Assembly (NCBI GenBank): GCA_039803925.1 | Contig: JBDRZL010000006.1 | Coordinates: 1 to 64,000, forward strand | DNA from: a candidate division WOR-3 bacterium | GTDB lineage: Bacteria; Hydrothermota; Hydrothermia; Hydrothermales; JAJRUZ01 | Direction of reading: 5' to 3' | DNA length: 64,000 nucleotides | In this document: positions 1 through 11,864 of the stretch, in pieces | Layout of the letters: each line of letters opens with the position of its first letter | Numbering within the stretch: position 1 is the stretch's first letter | The notes under the pieces: generated by a model | The model's input: only the letters and a program-made list of their open reading frames with translations | What the model was told of the DNA's origin: nothing | The model's database searches: none | Position numbers and translations under genes: made by a program

Positions 1-113
1 ATAAATACAGTTTGACATTTTGGACATCGAATTTTAGAGTTTGGTTTAATTTTTTCAGTACTTACTTTATATTTAGTTTCACATCCTGGACATTTTATAA
101 TAAATACTGGCAT
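1..113 (-). CDS. MJ0042-type zinc-ribbon protein, 3' end cut by window edge
   Basis: The reverse strand from the ATG at 113 reads MPVFIIKCPGCETKYKVS and continues to a second CPKC knuckle at the window edge. Two CxxC pairs about 20 residues apart, with a KYKV...K..KIRCPKC pattern, match the short MJ0042-type zinc ribbon often found at the N-terminus of bacterial proteins of variable function. Only 37 codons are visible, so the rest of the protein and its role are unknown. No Shine-Dalgarno sequence is visible. A TATAAT box on the same strand ends 6 nt before the ATG, suggesting a leaderless mRNA. The gene is divergent from folK. Confidence 0.7.
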   Translation of the reverse strand, partial: MPVFIIKCPGCETKYKVSTEKIKPNSKIRCPKCQTVF

Positions 114-119
114 TTTTTG

Positions 120-125
120 ATTATA
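120..125 (-). promoter_or_regulatory. -10 box (TATAAT) of the zinc-ribbon gene
   Basis: TATAAT on the reverse strand lies 6 nt before the ATG at 113, so transcription would start at or next to the start codon. The -35 region is weak. Confidence 0.4.
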
Positions 126-179
126 ATTAATAATGTGATTAAAAAACAAGGAAAGTTTTATTGAAATGTTACTCTTAAT

Positions 180-701
180 ATGAATGAAGTTTTCCTTTCT
201 CTTGGTTCAAACAAAGGAGATAGATTGAAAAATATTCTTTTTTCTCTTTTTGAAATAAAAAAATATTTTAAGATAAAGGATTTCTCATCTATTTACTTAA
301 CAGAACCATGGGGAAATGCAGAAGGTGGAAATTTTCTTAATATGGTTATAAGAGGTTATACAGAATTATCCCCTTATGAACTTTTAATAAAAAATCAGGA
401 GATTGAAAAAAAATTTGGAAGAGTGAGAAAAAGAAAATATGAAGCACGAACACTTGACATTGATATACTTTTTTATGAAAAATTAATAATGAAAAATGAT
501 AAACTTATAATCCCCCATCCACTTTTACATAAAAGAAATTTTATTTTAATTCCCTTATCTGAAATTGCTCCTTTTTTTATTCACCCTGTTTTCAATAAAA
601 AAATAAAAGAATTTATTGAAAATAAAAAGGGAGTTTATAAAATTATTGATAAAAATTCAATAAAAGGGGTAATTGACTATGGAAATAATAAAATCAATTA
701 A
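180..701 (+). CDS. folK: 2-amino-4-hydroxy-6-hydroxymethyldihydropteridine diphosphokinase (HPPK)
   Basis: This enzyme transfers pyrophosphate from ATP to 6-hydroxymethyl-7,8-dihydropterin in cytosolic folate synthesis. The 173-aa length is usual for a stand-alone HPPK. Visible signatures are LGSNKGDR at residues 8-15, the YLTEPWG segment near 40, [10 protein letters not shown] at 88-97 with the two magnesium-binding aspartates D93 and D95, and [15 protein letters not shown] near 113-127. It heads a same-strand run of biosynthetic genes and overlaps panC by 23 nt. No other folate gene is in the window. Start ATG at 180; no clear ribosome-binding site. Confidence 0.95.
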   Translation: MNEVFLSLGSNKGDRLKNILFSLFEIKKYFKIKDFSSIYLTEPWGNAEGGNFLNMVIRGYTELSPYELLIKNQEIEKKFGRVRKRKYEARTLDIDILFYEKLIMKNDKLIIPHPLLHKRNFILIPLSEIAPFFIHPVFNKKIKEFIENKKGVYKIIDKNSIKGVIDYGNNKIN

Positions 702-1530
702 AGAAATGCAGAAAAGATCAGAAGAATTAAGAAAAAATGGTAAAATAATAGGTTTTGTTCCAACAATGGGAGCTCTACATGAAGGGCATCTTGAACTTAT
801 GAGACAAGTAAGAAGAAAATGTGATGTTCTTGTTGTTTCAATTTTTGTTAATCCGATACAGTTTGGACCAAAAGAAGATTATAGGGAATATCCAAGAGTA
901 TTTGAAAAGGATAGAAATTTATGTGAAAGAGAAGGAGTTGATATAATATTTTATCCTAAGGAAAAGGAAATGTATCCTGAAGATTTTTCTACATATGTTG
1001 AGGTTGAAAAACTAACTGAAACTCTTTGTGGCAGGTATAGACCTGGTCATTTCAGGGGTGTTACTACAGTTGTTACAAAACTTTTTAATATAGTAAAACC
1101 CCATATAGCAGCCTTTGGATGGAAAGATGCACAGCAATTGATTGTTATAAAAAGAATGGTAGAAGACTTAAATATGGATATAGAAATATTACCCGTTGAA
1201 ACTGTTAGAGAAAAAGATGGGCTTGCGATGAGTTCAAGAAATATTTATTTAACCCCTGAGGAAAGAAAAGAATCACCGGTTATATATAAATCTCTTTTAC
1301 TTGCAAAAAAAATAATAGAGGAAGGAGAAAGGGATTCTGAAAAAGTTATAAAAGAAATGGAAAAATTCATTAAAGAAAATTCAAGATTAATAAAAATACA
1401 GTATATTGAGATTGTAGATATAAATAATCTATCACCACTTAAGGAAATAAAAGGTGAGATTCTTATTGGAATAGCCTGTTTCCTTGGAAGGGCAAGATTA
1501 ATAGATAATATAAGAATTAAAGTTGATTAA
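679..1530 (+). CDS. panC: Pantothenate synthetase
   Basis: It joins pantoate and beta-alanine using ATP through a pantoyl-adenylate, the last step of vitamin B5 synthesis. Family marks: [10 protein letters not shown] at residues 28-37 (the HxGH nucleotide-binding motif), [30 protein letters not shown] and DGLAMSSRN. The usual GEKD motif reads GWKDAQQ here, a mild variant. I chose ATG 679 rather than TTG 673 because AAGGGG lies about 9 nt upstream of the ATG. The start lies inside the folK 3' end and the stop overlaps the gmk start, so translation is probably coupled. Confidence 0.95.
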   Translation: MEIIKSIKEMQKRSEELRKNGKIIGFVPTMGALHEGHLELMRQVRRKCDVLVVSIFVNPIQFGPKEDYREYPRVFEKDRNLCEREGVDIIFYPKEKEMYPEDFSTYVEVEKLTETLCGRYRPGHFRGVTTVVTKLFNIVKPHIAAFGWKDAQQLIVIKRMVEDLNMDIEILPVETVREKDGLAMSSRNIYLTPEERKESPVIYKSLLLAKKIIEEGERDSEKVIKEMEKFIKENSRLIKIQYIEIVDINNLSPLKEIKGEILIGIACFLGRARLIDNIRIKVD

Positions 1531-2137
1531 TTTAAAAAGGAAACCCTTTATATTTTTAATTTCAGGTCCCTCAGGAACTGGAAAAACCACAATTGTGAGG
1601 AGGTTAATGGAAAAATTTGGTAATGAACTTAAGTATTCAGTATCCTACACTACCCGAGAAAAGAGAGGGGGAGAAATTGAAGGTGTGGATTATTATTATA
1701 TAACAGAAGAGGAATTTAAAAAAAAGATTGAAAGAGGTGAAATGATAGAATGGACTTTTGCCTATGGTAATTACTATGGAACACCAAAAGAGCCTGTTCT
1801 TAAATGGCTCAAGGAAGGTTTTTATGTTTTATTTGATATGGATTCAAAAGGTCTTTTTAATTTAAAAAAATACTTTGATGATGTTGTCTCTATATTTCTT
1901 TTCCCTCCCTCATGGGAAGAGTTAGAAAAAAGATTAACTAAAAGACACCCAAAGGAAAAAGAACTTGTAAAAAGAAGATTGAAGGAGGCTAAAGAAGAAA
2001 GCAAAATGTGGAAATTTTTTGATTATGTTCTCGTAAATAGTGATATAGATTTTACAGTTAAAATGGTTGAAAAAATTTATCAAGCAGAAAAATTTAAATC
2101 AAGGTTAACGGATTTAATTGTTGAGGAGAAAATATGA
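1523..2137 (+). CDS. gmk: Guanylate kinase
   Basis: It phosphorylates GMP to GDP with ATP. The P-loop GPSGTGKTT sits at residues 15-23, followed by the GMP-binding [13 protein letters not shown] region and the YYGTPKEPV segment. The lid-like [10 protein letters not shown] replaces the usual DIDxQG. Length, 204 aa, is typical. The start is a TTG overlapping the panC stop codon; the P-loop position leaves no alternative ATG. It overlaps purB by 4 nt (ATGA), so panC-gmk-purB looks translationally coupled. Confidence 0.95.
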   Translation: MINLKRKPFIFLISGPSGTGKTTIVRRLMEKFGNELKYSVSYTTREKRGGEIEGVDYYYITEEEFKKKIERGEMIEWTFAYGNYYGTPKEPVLKWLKEGFYVLFDMDSKGLFNLKKYFDDVVSIFLFPPSWEELEKRLTKRHPKEKELVKRRLKEAKEESKMWKFFDYVLVNSDIDFTVKMVEKIYQAEKFKSRLTDLIVEEKI

Positions 2138-3384
2138 TTGAAAGGTACAAAATAAAAGAGATTGAAGAAATATGGAGTGAAGAAAATAAACTGAAATTAT
2201 GGCTTAAAATTGAGATCCTGACAATAGAAGGATTTGAGAAAAATGGGATTTTGCCAAAGGGGATATCAGATAGAATTAAAAAGAAAAATATTATAATAAC
2301 ACCCTTAGAGGTTAAAGAGAGAGAAAAAATAACAAATCATGATGTTGCTGCTTTTGTCGATGTTCTTGAAAAAAAAGTAGGTGAAGATATTGCGCCTTTT
2401 GTTCATTTTGGTTTAACCTCCTCGGATCTTCTTGATACTACAATTGCCATTCAGATGAGGGATACATTAAAAATTGTTTTGAATAGACTAAAAATTTTAG
2501 AAAAGGTTCTGGAGAATAAAATAAAGGAAAACAGGGGAATTTTAATAGCAGGTAGAACACATGGAATGTTTGCCGAGCCAATGACTCTTTCCCATAAATT
2601 TCTTTCTTATCTTTCAGAGGCGAAGAGAAATGAGAAAAGATTAAGGGAAATAATTAAAGAGGTTTCCTTTGGAAAAATTTCTGGATCTCTTGGAAATTAT
2701 CTCCATGTTCCACCTGAAGTTGAGTTTTATGTATTAAAAAAACTTAATTTAAAACCAGAACCAGTTTCTACACAGATAGTTCCGAGGGATAGACATGTTT
2801 TATTCCTTTTCGGTCTTGTTTTAATAGGGAATTTTCTTGAAAGGTTAGCAACTGAGATAAGGCTTCTTTCAAGAACAGAAGTTGGTGAATTAAGTGAGCC
2901 TTTTAGTGAAGGTCAGAAAGGTTCATCAAGTATGCCCCATAAGAAAAATCCAGTTATTTCAGAGAGAATATGTGGTCTTGCAAGGCTTTTAAGGGGTTAT
3001 CTTATTTCTATTCTTGAAAACACTAATTTATGGCACGAAAGGGATATATCCCACTCTTCTACTGAAAGAATTGTTTTACCAGATGCTTCCCATTTAACTG
3101 TTTATATGCTTGATAAGATGATTTTTATTTTGGAAAATTTATTAATAAATAAAGAAAAAATAAAAGAAAATTTCAAAAAATATGAAAAAGAACTTTTTTC
3201 TCAGGAATTTCTCTATTTTCTCTTAAAAAAAGGTAAAAAACGTTCTGAGGCTTATGACCATGTTCAGAAAAAAATATTTGAAGGGAAAATTCCAGTGGAT
3301 GAAAAAGATTTTGAAAAATTAAAAGAAGAACTTTATAATAAACTTATAGAAATAGAAGAAAAATTGATTGAGAGGCTATTATGA
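2134..3384 (+). CDS. purB: Adenylosuccinate lyase
   Basis: It catalyses two fumarate-releasing steps in purine synthesis (SAICAR to AICAR, adenylosuccinate to AMP). The fumarase/aspartase superfamily signature GSSSMPHKKNP is at about residues 263-273. TSSDLLDT and GRTHGMFAEPMT carry other active-site segments. Length, 416 aa, fits the short bacterial form. Starts at an ATGA overlap with gmk and ends at an ATGA overlap with the GGDEF gene. No other pur genes are nearby. Confidence 0.95.
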   Translation: MIERYKIKEIEEIWSEENKLKLWLKIEILTIEGFEKNGILPKGISDRIKKKNIIITPLEVKEREKITNHDVAAFVDVLEKKVGEDIAPFVHFGLTSSDLLDTTIAIQMRDTLKIVLNRLKILEKVLENKIKENRGILIAGRTHGMFAEPMTLSHKFLSYLSEAKRNEKRLREIIKEVSFGKISGSLGNYLHVPPEVEFYVLKKLNLKPEPVSTQIVPRDRHVLFLFGLVLIGNFLERLATEIRLLSRTEVGELSEPFSEGQKGSSSMPHKKNPVISERICGLARLLRGYLISILENTNLWHERDISHSSTERIVLPDASHLTVYMLDKMIFILENLLINKEKIKENFKKYEKELFSQEFLYFLLKKGKKRSEAYDHVQKKIFEGKIPVDEKDFEKLKEELYNKLIEIEEKLIERLL

Positions 3385-4670
3385 TTGATGAATTTCTAAA
3401 GGATAATGTATATTTAGTTTTAAGTTTTTTTCTTGCTTTTATTATTATCCTTATGATTGTAATCTTTGAGTTGAGGGGAAAATTAAGGGAAAGGGACAAA
3501 AAGATAAAAGAGTACGAAAGGAGATTGAAGGGGTTAAGAGAAACACATGAATTTATGGTTAAAGAACTTACTGCAAGAATTGATGAACTTAATGTTATGT
3601 TTTCGAAAAGAAAAAGAATAACTCAATCTGTTATTAATCTAGCAAGAGCTTTGAGTGAACTCAGAGAGGAGAAAGAGATTATATATCTCGTTCTTGAGCA
3701 AACAAAAAATATATTAAATGTTACAGATGTTTATTATTTTATCCCGCAGGACGAAGGTTTAAAATATGTGCTTTTTGAGCACAGGACGTTAAGTGATAAG
3801 GGAACTTTAAAGAGAGGTGAACTTGTTTATAATTTAGGGGAAGGTCCAATAGGTTATGTTGCAAAAAAAAGGTATATAATGGATAAAGATACCATGTTTC
3901 AGGATGCCCTTGTTGATGGGTTACCTGAAACTTATCTTGCTGATCCCTTTGGAATGGATTATGAGATAATTTCACCTCTTACTTACCAGGCAACAAATTT
4001 TGGAGTTATTGCTGTTTCAGGAATAAAGGAGGAAAAGATAGAGGGGGTCTCATATAGGGAAACAAAAGAGGAGGCATTAAGAACATCCATGGAAGCCCTT
4101 CAAATGATTTCTGAACTTACTTCTCTTGCTCTAAACTCAGCTATGCTCCTTGAGAAGATTCAGACAATGGCTGATACTGATGGTTTAACTGGAATTTATA
4201 ACAAAAGATATTTTATGGAAAGGCTTTCAAGAGAGCTTTTAAAGGCAAAACAGGATGGTTATAAGGTGGGTATCTTTATGCTTGATATAGACTTTTTCAA
4301 AAAATACAATGACACAAATGGACACCCTATGGGTGATAAACTTTTAAGAAGTATTGCAAAGATTTTGAAAAAAACAGCAGAAACACTTAATGGAATACCT
4401 GCAAGATACGGAGGAGAAGAGTTTGTAGTGCTTTTACCTGGAAGGAATAAGTTTGAAACAATGACCTATGGTGATCAAGTAAGAAAAATAATTGAAAAAA
4501 CAAGATTTCCTAAGGAAGAAAAACAACCGGGTGGTAAACTCACAATATCAGGTGGTGTGGCTGTTTTTCCTGATGATGCCCAGGATGAGAAGACTTTAAT
4601 TGATAAAGCAGATAAAGCTCTTTATAAAGCTAAAGAAAGCGGTAAAAACAGGGTATTGGCAGCTGGTTGA
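3381..4670 (+). CDS. Membrane-anchored GAF-GGDEF diguanylate cyclase
   Basis: Predicted to make cyclic di-GMP. One N-terminal membrane segment (about residues 8-30) is followed by a charged coiled coil (35-75), a GAF-like sensor domain (about 80-250) and a GGDEF domain with DTDGLTGIYNKRYF and RYGGEEF near residue 343. GGEEF is an active variant. The inhibitory RxxD site five residues upstream is absent, so product feedback is probably lacking. It sits just upstream of prepilin peptidase and about 7 kb before the pilus motor genes, a setting that suggests control of type IV pili or surface behaviour, though that is inference. Confidence 0.9.
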   Translation: MIDEFLKDNVYLVLSFFLAFIIILMIVIFELRGKLRERDKKIKEYERRLKGLRETHEFMVKELTARIDELNVMFSKRKRITQSVINLARALSELREEKEIIYLVLEQTKNILNVTDVYYFIPQDEGLKYVLFEHRTLSDKGTLKRGELVYNLGEGPIGYVAKKRYIMDKDTMFQDALVDGLPETYLADPFGMDYEIISPLTYQATNFGVIAVSGIKEEKIEGVSYRETKEEALRTSMEALQMISELTSLALNSAMLLEKIQTMADTDGLTGIYNKRYFMERLSRELLKAKQDGYKVGIFMLDIDFFKKYNDTNGHPMGDKLLRSIAKILKKTAETLNGIPARYGGEEFVVLLPGRNKFETMTYGDQVRKIIEKTRFPKEEKQPGGKLTISGGVAVFPDDAQDEKTLIDKADKALYKAKESGKNRVLAAG

Positions 4671-5412
4671 AATAATTTTTTTTATTCTGGGTTTGTGTTT
4701 AGGAAGTTTTGCAAATGTTATTATCTATAGGGTACCAAAAAATCTTTCAATAGTTTATCCTTCTTCTTTCTGTCCTTCATGTAAAAATAAAATAAAGTTT
4801 TATGATAATATTCCTCTAATAAGTTTTCTCTTATTAAAGGGAAAATGCAGATTCTGTGGAGAAAAAATAAGTTTTAGATACCCTTTTGTAGAATTTTTAA
4901 CAGGAGTTTTATTTCTTTTATCCTATATTAAATTTAAATTTTCTCCTTTAATGTTTGAAATGATATTTCTTAACTATTTTTTAATGATAATGGCTTTTAT
5001 AGATTATGAAACTGGGTATATATACGATGTTTTACTTTTTCCTTCCCTTTATACAGGTTTTATTATTTCTTTTTTGAATAATCATTTGATTTCTTCAATT
5101 TTCTATGCCCTTTTTGCATTTTTCTTTGGTCTTTTTTTAAGGTTAATTTTTGGAAGAATTTTTAAAAAGGAAGCACTTGGTGAGGGAGATCCCTATGTAT
5201 TTGCTTTAATTGCAATATATATAAGAGGTTTTGATCTATTTTTTGTTTTTTTCCTTTCTTTTTTAATAGGTTCTATTTTAGGTTTTATTTTAATTTTAAG
5301 AAAAAAAGAAAAATATTTACCTCTTTTACCCTTTCTCTTTACTGGCACCTTTCTTTACTATATAATCTATCCTTTTCCAAATAAAATAATCTTTAAACTT
5401 TTTTATCTATAA
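4600..5412 (+). CDS. pilD: Prepilin peptidase / N-methyltransferase (type IV prepilin leader peptidase)
   Basis: A polytopic inner-membrane aspartic protease that cleaves type IV prepilin leaders and methylates the new N-terminus. Visible features: GLCLGSFANVIIYRVP, a zinc-binding pair of CxxC motifs (FCPSCKNKI and CRFCGEKI), the catalytic aspartates in AFIDYETGYIYD and GEGDPYVF, and about seven hydrophobic segments. The start is unsure. ATG 4600 overlaps the preceding gene by 71 nt and adds an unusual charged leader; a CTG at 4663 would give a normal N-terminus directly before the first membrane segment. It supplies processing for the pilus machinery encoded at 11.9-16.7 kb. Confidence 0.9.
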   Translation: MIKQIKLFIKLKKAVKTGYWQLVEIIFFILGLCLGSFANVIIYRVPKNLSIVYPSSFCPSCKNKIKFYDNIPLISFLLLKGKCRFCGEKISFRYPFVEFLTGVLFLLSYIKFKFSPLMFEMIFLNYFLMIMAFIDYETGYIYDVLLFPSLYTGFIISFLNNHLISSIFYALFAFFFGLFLRLIFGRIFKKEALGEGDPYVFALIAIYIRGFDLFFVFFLSFLIGSILGFILILRKKEKYLPLLPFLFTGTFLYYIIYPFPNKIIFKLFYL

Positions 5413-5413
5413 C

Positions 5414-6019
5414 ATGGAAGACAGGTTCAAAAGGATAAAGAAAATCTATGATTATGTTAATTTTATTTTTTCTTTTGGAATAGACCATTTTTCAAGATGG
5501 TATTTATCAAGAAAAGTAAAAGGGATTATCTGTGATATAGGAACAGGTAAGGGTGAACTTGCTTTATATTTAAGCAAAAGAAAAAAGGTAAAAAGGATTT
5601 TTGCTATTGATATATCTAAGGATATGCTTGAAAAGAGAAAATTAAATGAAAAAATATTTTATTTAAGAGCTAATGCCTTCTTTTTGCCCTTTAAGGAAAG
5701 AAAATTTGATTTTGTTGTAAATAGTTTTGTTTTAAGAAATATAGGAATTAGTGGTGCCTTTTTTAATGAAATTAAAAGGGTTTTGAAAGATGGCGGAAAT
5801 ATATATATTCTTGATATGACAAGACCACTTTTCCCCTATTCTTTAATTTTTATTCCCTATATTTATATTTTTACAAAATTTCTCTCAATTTTTTATCCAG
5901 AATATAATTTTTTAAGGGAAAGTATTTTGTCTTTCAAAGCAAAAGATTTTGTAAAAAAATTTGAAATTAGAGAGTCTATTAACATATTCGGTACAATTTT
6001 CTATTTATTTAGGGTTTAA
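5414..6019 (+). CDS. UbiE/MenG-like SAM-dependent methyltransferase
   Basis: A class I methyltransferase with DIGTGKGELA as the SAM-binding motif I and FAIDISKDMLEKR as motif II. The N-terminus (YDYVNFIFSFGIDHFSR) matches the YDxxNxxxSFGxDxxWR opening of the UbiE/MenG family that methylates demethylmenaquinone. At 201 aa it is shorter than the usual 230 or so, with a reduced C-terminus. A menaquinone role is likely but no other quinone gene is here to support it. Starts 2 nt after pilD. Confidence 0.75.
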   Translation: MEDRFKRIKKIYDYVNFIFSFGIDHFSRWYLSRKVKGIICDIGTGKGELALYLSKRKKVKRIFAIDISKDMLEKRKLNEKIFYLRANAFFLPFKERKFDFVVNSFVLRNIGISGAFFNEIKRVLKDGGNIYILDMTRPLFPYSLIFIPYIYIFTKFLSIFYPEYNFLRESILSFKAKDFVKKFEIRESINIFGTIFYLFRV

Positions 6020-6021
6020 TT

Positions 6022-6027
6022 TATAAT
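6022..6027 (+). promoter_or_regulatory. -10 box (TATAAT) before deoC
   Basis: A perfect TATAAT ends 9 nt before the deoC ATG, giving a leader of only 2-3 nt. It may restart transcription inside the long + strand gene run. Confidence 0.35.
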
Positions 6028-6036
6028 AATTATGTT

Positions 6037-6683
6037 ATGGAAATCAGAAAGTATATTGAAGCAACTCTTCTAAGACCTGAAAAAACATGGAAAGAATACA
6101 AAGAGTTTATTGAAAAATCTATTGAAATTGGAGTGTTTGGAGTTTGTGTGCCTCCCACAAGGGTTATTCAGGCAAAGGAAATTTTGAAAAATACCAATTT
6201 AAAGTTAATCTCAGTATGTGATTTTCCCTTTGGGTATGGAAATAGTGATATAAAAAAAAGGGAAACAGAAAAACTTATTGAAAAAGGATGTGATGAGGTT
6301 GATATGGTAATGAATATACAGAAGTTCAAGGATGGGAATTACGAAGATGTAAGAAAGGAAATAGAAGAGGTAGTAAAGGTTGCATCAGGTAAACCTATAA
6401 AAGTTATTATAGAGTGTGGTCTTTTAACGCCAGAGGAAATTTCACTTGCAACAAAAATTGTCTGTGAATCAGGTGCAAATTTTGTTAAAACTTCAACAGG
6501 TTTTCTTTCAAGAGGTGTAAAACTTTCTGATATAAGAATAATTAAAAAATCTTTAAAAAATGATGTAAGGATAAAGGCATCAGGAGGAATAAGAACTTAT
6601 GGATTTGCAAAAATTTTAATAGAAATGGGTGTTGAGAGAATCGGAACATCAGATCCCTTTAATATTATAAAGGAGGGAAAAGA

Positions 6684-6687
<4 letters not shown>
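6037..6687 (+). CDS. deoC: Deoxyribose-phosphate aldolase
   Basis: It splits 2-deoxyribose-5-phosphate into glyceraldehyde-3-phosphate and acetaldehyde. Motifs in order: EATLLRP, VCVPPTRV, SVCDFPFG, CDEVDMVMNI, KVIIECGLLTPEEI, FVKTSTGF with the Schiff-base lysine, and RIKASGGIRTY with the second active-site lysine. Length, 216 aa, is normal. It overlaps the next small gene by 4 nt (ATGA). Confidence 0.95.
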
Positions 6688-9558
<2,871 letters not shown>

Positions 9559-9562
<4 letters not shown>

Positions 9563-10047
9563 GTGAATATAAATATATTGAGGAAAGCTTTAAGAAAGTA
9601 GAGACAATTTTGAAAAAATTAAAAGAAACTTCAAATTCAAATGCTGTTTTACTTATTGATAAAGCAGGACAATTAATTACCTCTATAGGTGATATAAGTG
9701 GTTTTGATTTAGTTTCTTTTGCTACTCTTTCAGCTGCTGATTTTGGTGCAACAAGTCAGCTGGCAGAACTTATAGGAGAAAAAAGTTTTTCTTCCCTTTA
9801 CCATCAGGGTGAAAAAAACTCCTTGTTTATTTCTCTTGTAGCAAATAGAGTTATTCTTGCTGTTCTTTTTGATTCCAAGACAACACTGGGACTTGTAAAA
9901 GTTAGAACCAAACATGCTTCTGAAGAACTGGAAAAAGTTCTTGATGAACTATTTGAGAAACTTAAGGTGGCACCTACAAAGGAAGTTTTTGATAAAAGTT
10001 TTATAAAAGAAGCAGAAGAAGAACTTGATAAACTTTTTGGACCTTAA
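9559..10047 (+). CDS. Roadblock/LC7-domain protein, MglB-like
   Basis: A 162-aa protein with one roadblock fold: a leading helix, then SNAVLLIDKAGQLITSIG and later NRVILAVLFD. In polarity systems MglB is the GTPase-activating partner of the Ras-like MglA. The gene immediately downstream encodes an MglA-type GTPase 6 nt away, which supports that reading. The C-terminal acidic helix (about 130-162) extends beyond the core domain. It overlaps recR by 4 nt. Confidence 0.85.
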
Positions 10048-10053
10048 GAAAAA

Positions 10054-10647
10054 ATGGCTCTTATAAATTACGCTGCAAGAGAAATTAATGTTAAAATAGT
10101 GTATTATGGACCTGGGCTATCCGGGAAGACGACAAATATAAAATACATATATGAAAAACTTTCACCTGATCTTAAAGGGCAATTAGTTTCTGTTGCAACA
10201 GAACAGGAAAGAACCTTGTTTTTTGATTTTCTTCCTATAGATCTTGGAAATGTTAGAGGATTTAAAACAAGATTTCACCTATATACAGTTCCAGGACAGG
10301 TTTTTTATAATGCTTCAAGAAAGCTTATTTTAAAGGGTGTTGATGGTATAGTTTTTGTGGCAGATTCTCAGATAGAAAGGATGGATGAAAATATTGAAAG
10401 TTTTGAAAATATGATAGAAAATCTTGAGACCTATGGGTTAAAATTAGAGGATATACCCTATGTAATTCAATACAACAAAAGAGATTTACCCAATGCTGCT
10501 TCAATTGAAGAACTTCAAAAGAATTTAAATAAAGATAGTGTTCCCTATTATGAAGCAGTCGCAACAGTTGGAAAAGGTGTTTTTGAAACTTTAAAAGAAA
10601 TAGCAAAGATGGTTATAAGACACTTATCAAGTAAAACTCCTGCGTGA
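10054..10647 (+). CDS. mglA: MglA-type small GTPase
   Basis: A Ras-like GTPase of the bacterial MglA family, a switch for cell polarity and type IV pilus motor placement. Motifs: P-loop GPGLSGKTT at 19-27, G3-like [13 protein letters not shown], which has the MglA-type T/P in place of the Ras DxxG aspartate, G4 NKRD near 145, and [14 protein letters not shown] near the C-terminus. It follows an MglB-like gene and precedes cinA by a GTGA overlap. PilB and PilT, likely clients, start about 1.2 kb downstream. Confidence 0.9.
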   Translation: MALINYAAREINVKIVYYGPGLSGKTTNIKYIYEKLSPDLKGQLVSVATEQERTLFFDFLPIDLGNVRGFKTRFHLYTVPGQVFYNASRKLILKGVDGIVFVADSQIERMDENIESFENMIENLETYGLKLEDIPYVIQYNKRDLPNAASIEELQKNLNKDSVPYYEAVATVGKGVFETLKEIAKMVIRHLSSKTPA

Positions 10648-11837
10648 ATTTTAAAATTTCCTGTATTACAACAGGAAGTGAAATTTTAAGAGGTTTTAGA
10701 GTTGATTCAGACTTTTATTATCTTGCAAAAAAACTTGGGGAAATAGGAAAAGAAATTAGTTTTCATTTAACTGTTCCTGATTCAAAAGAGGAAATAAAAG
10801 AGGCTCTTTCTATTTGTTTAAAAAAGAGTGATATAGTTTTTATAATTGGTGGTCTTGGTCCAACTGTAGATGACTTGACAAGAGAAAGTATTTCTGAACT
10901 TTTAGAAATTCCTCTTATTTTTAACGAAGATGTTTTTAGAGAACTAAAAAAGAGAGAAGAAAGTTTATCTGAAAAGGAACACAGAAAGTATGGTCTTTTT
11001 CCTGGGGGTTCTAAATTATATATAAACGAAGTAGGTCTTGCTCATGCTTTTCTTATAGAAAAAGATGGAAAAAAAATATTTGCTTTACCAGGTCCAAAAA
11101 ATGAATTTGAGTATACTCTGAATAAAATTTTGAAAGATTTTGAAGTTGATGAAAGTTATTTGGTTTTGTATTTTGATTTACCTTTTAAAAAAGAGATTGA
11201 GATTCAAGATAGATTAAAGGATAAAATAGATTTAAATTTTCTTTTTTTCCTTCCCTATACAGGTGGTGTTATTCTTGGAATCAAGGGAATTAAAGAAGAG
11301 GTATTAAAAATTAAAGAGATTATTAAGGATGAATTTAAAGAGGAGATTTCTTCAGAAGGTCCCCTTATGTTGGAGGAAGTTGTTGGAAAATTATTAAAGG
11401 AAAAAAGTAAAACTATAAGTGTAGCAGAAAGTTGTACAGGTGGTCTTTTAGCTTCAAGGATTACAGATGTTCCAGGAAGTTCAGAATATTTTATAGGTGG
11501 GGTGGTTGCTTATTCAAATGAAATAAAGAAAAAAATTTTGAAAGTTAAAGAAGAAGATCTTTTAAAATTTGGTGCTGTTTCTGAGCCTGTTGTAAGGGAT
11601 ATGGCAAAGAATGTAAGAGAAATTTTTAATTCAGATTTTGGGCTTTCTATTTCAGGTATAGCAGGTCCTACCGGGGGAACAAAGGAAAAACCAGTGGGAA
11701 CAGTTTATTTTTCAATTTCCTATGAAAAAGAGAATTTAGTTTTTAAAAAGTTATTTAAAGGAACAAGGGGAGAGATTAAATTTCAGAGTTCTCATTTTAT
11801 ATTGAATGAGTTGAGAAAATTGCTTTTAAAACTTTAA
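10644..11837 (+). CDS. cinA: CinA-family protein (MoaB-like domain plus nicotinamide-nucleotide amidase)
   Basis: Two domains: an N-terminal MoaB/MogA-like domain (about 1-170) with [15 protein letters not shown] and [13 protein letters not shown], and a C-terminal PncC-type NMN deamidase domain (about 240-397) with [20 protein letters not shown] and [10 protein letters not shown]. CinA proteins recycle pyridine nucleotides. The start is GTG overlapping the mglA stop. Length, 397 aa, is normal. It is the last gene of this tightly packed run. Confidence 0.93.
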   Translation: MNFKISCITTGSEILRGFRVDSDFYYLAKKLGEIGKEISFHLTVPDSKEEIKEALSICLKKSDIVFIIGGLGPTVDDLTRESISELLEIPLIFNEDVFRELKKREESLSEKEHRKYGLFPGGSKLYINEVGLAHAFLIEKDGKKIFALPGPKNEFEYTLNKILKDFEVDESYLVLYFDLPFKKEIEIQDRLKDKIDLNFLFFLPYTGGVILGIKGIKEEVLKIKEIIKDEFKEEISSEGPLMLEEVVGKLLKEKSKTISVAESCTGGLLASRITDVPGSSEYFIGGVVAYSNEIKKKILKVKEEDLLKFGAVSEPVVRDMAKNVREIFNSDFGLSISGIAGPTGGTKEKPVGTVYFSISYEKENLVFKKLFKGTRGEIKFQSSHFILNELRKLLLKL

Positions 11838-11864
11838 TATTTATATATAAAGTAGTAAAGAAAA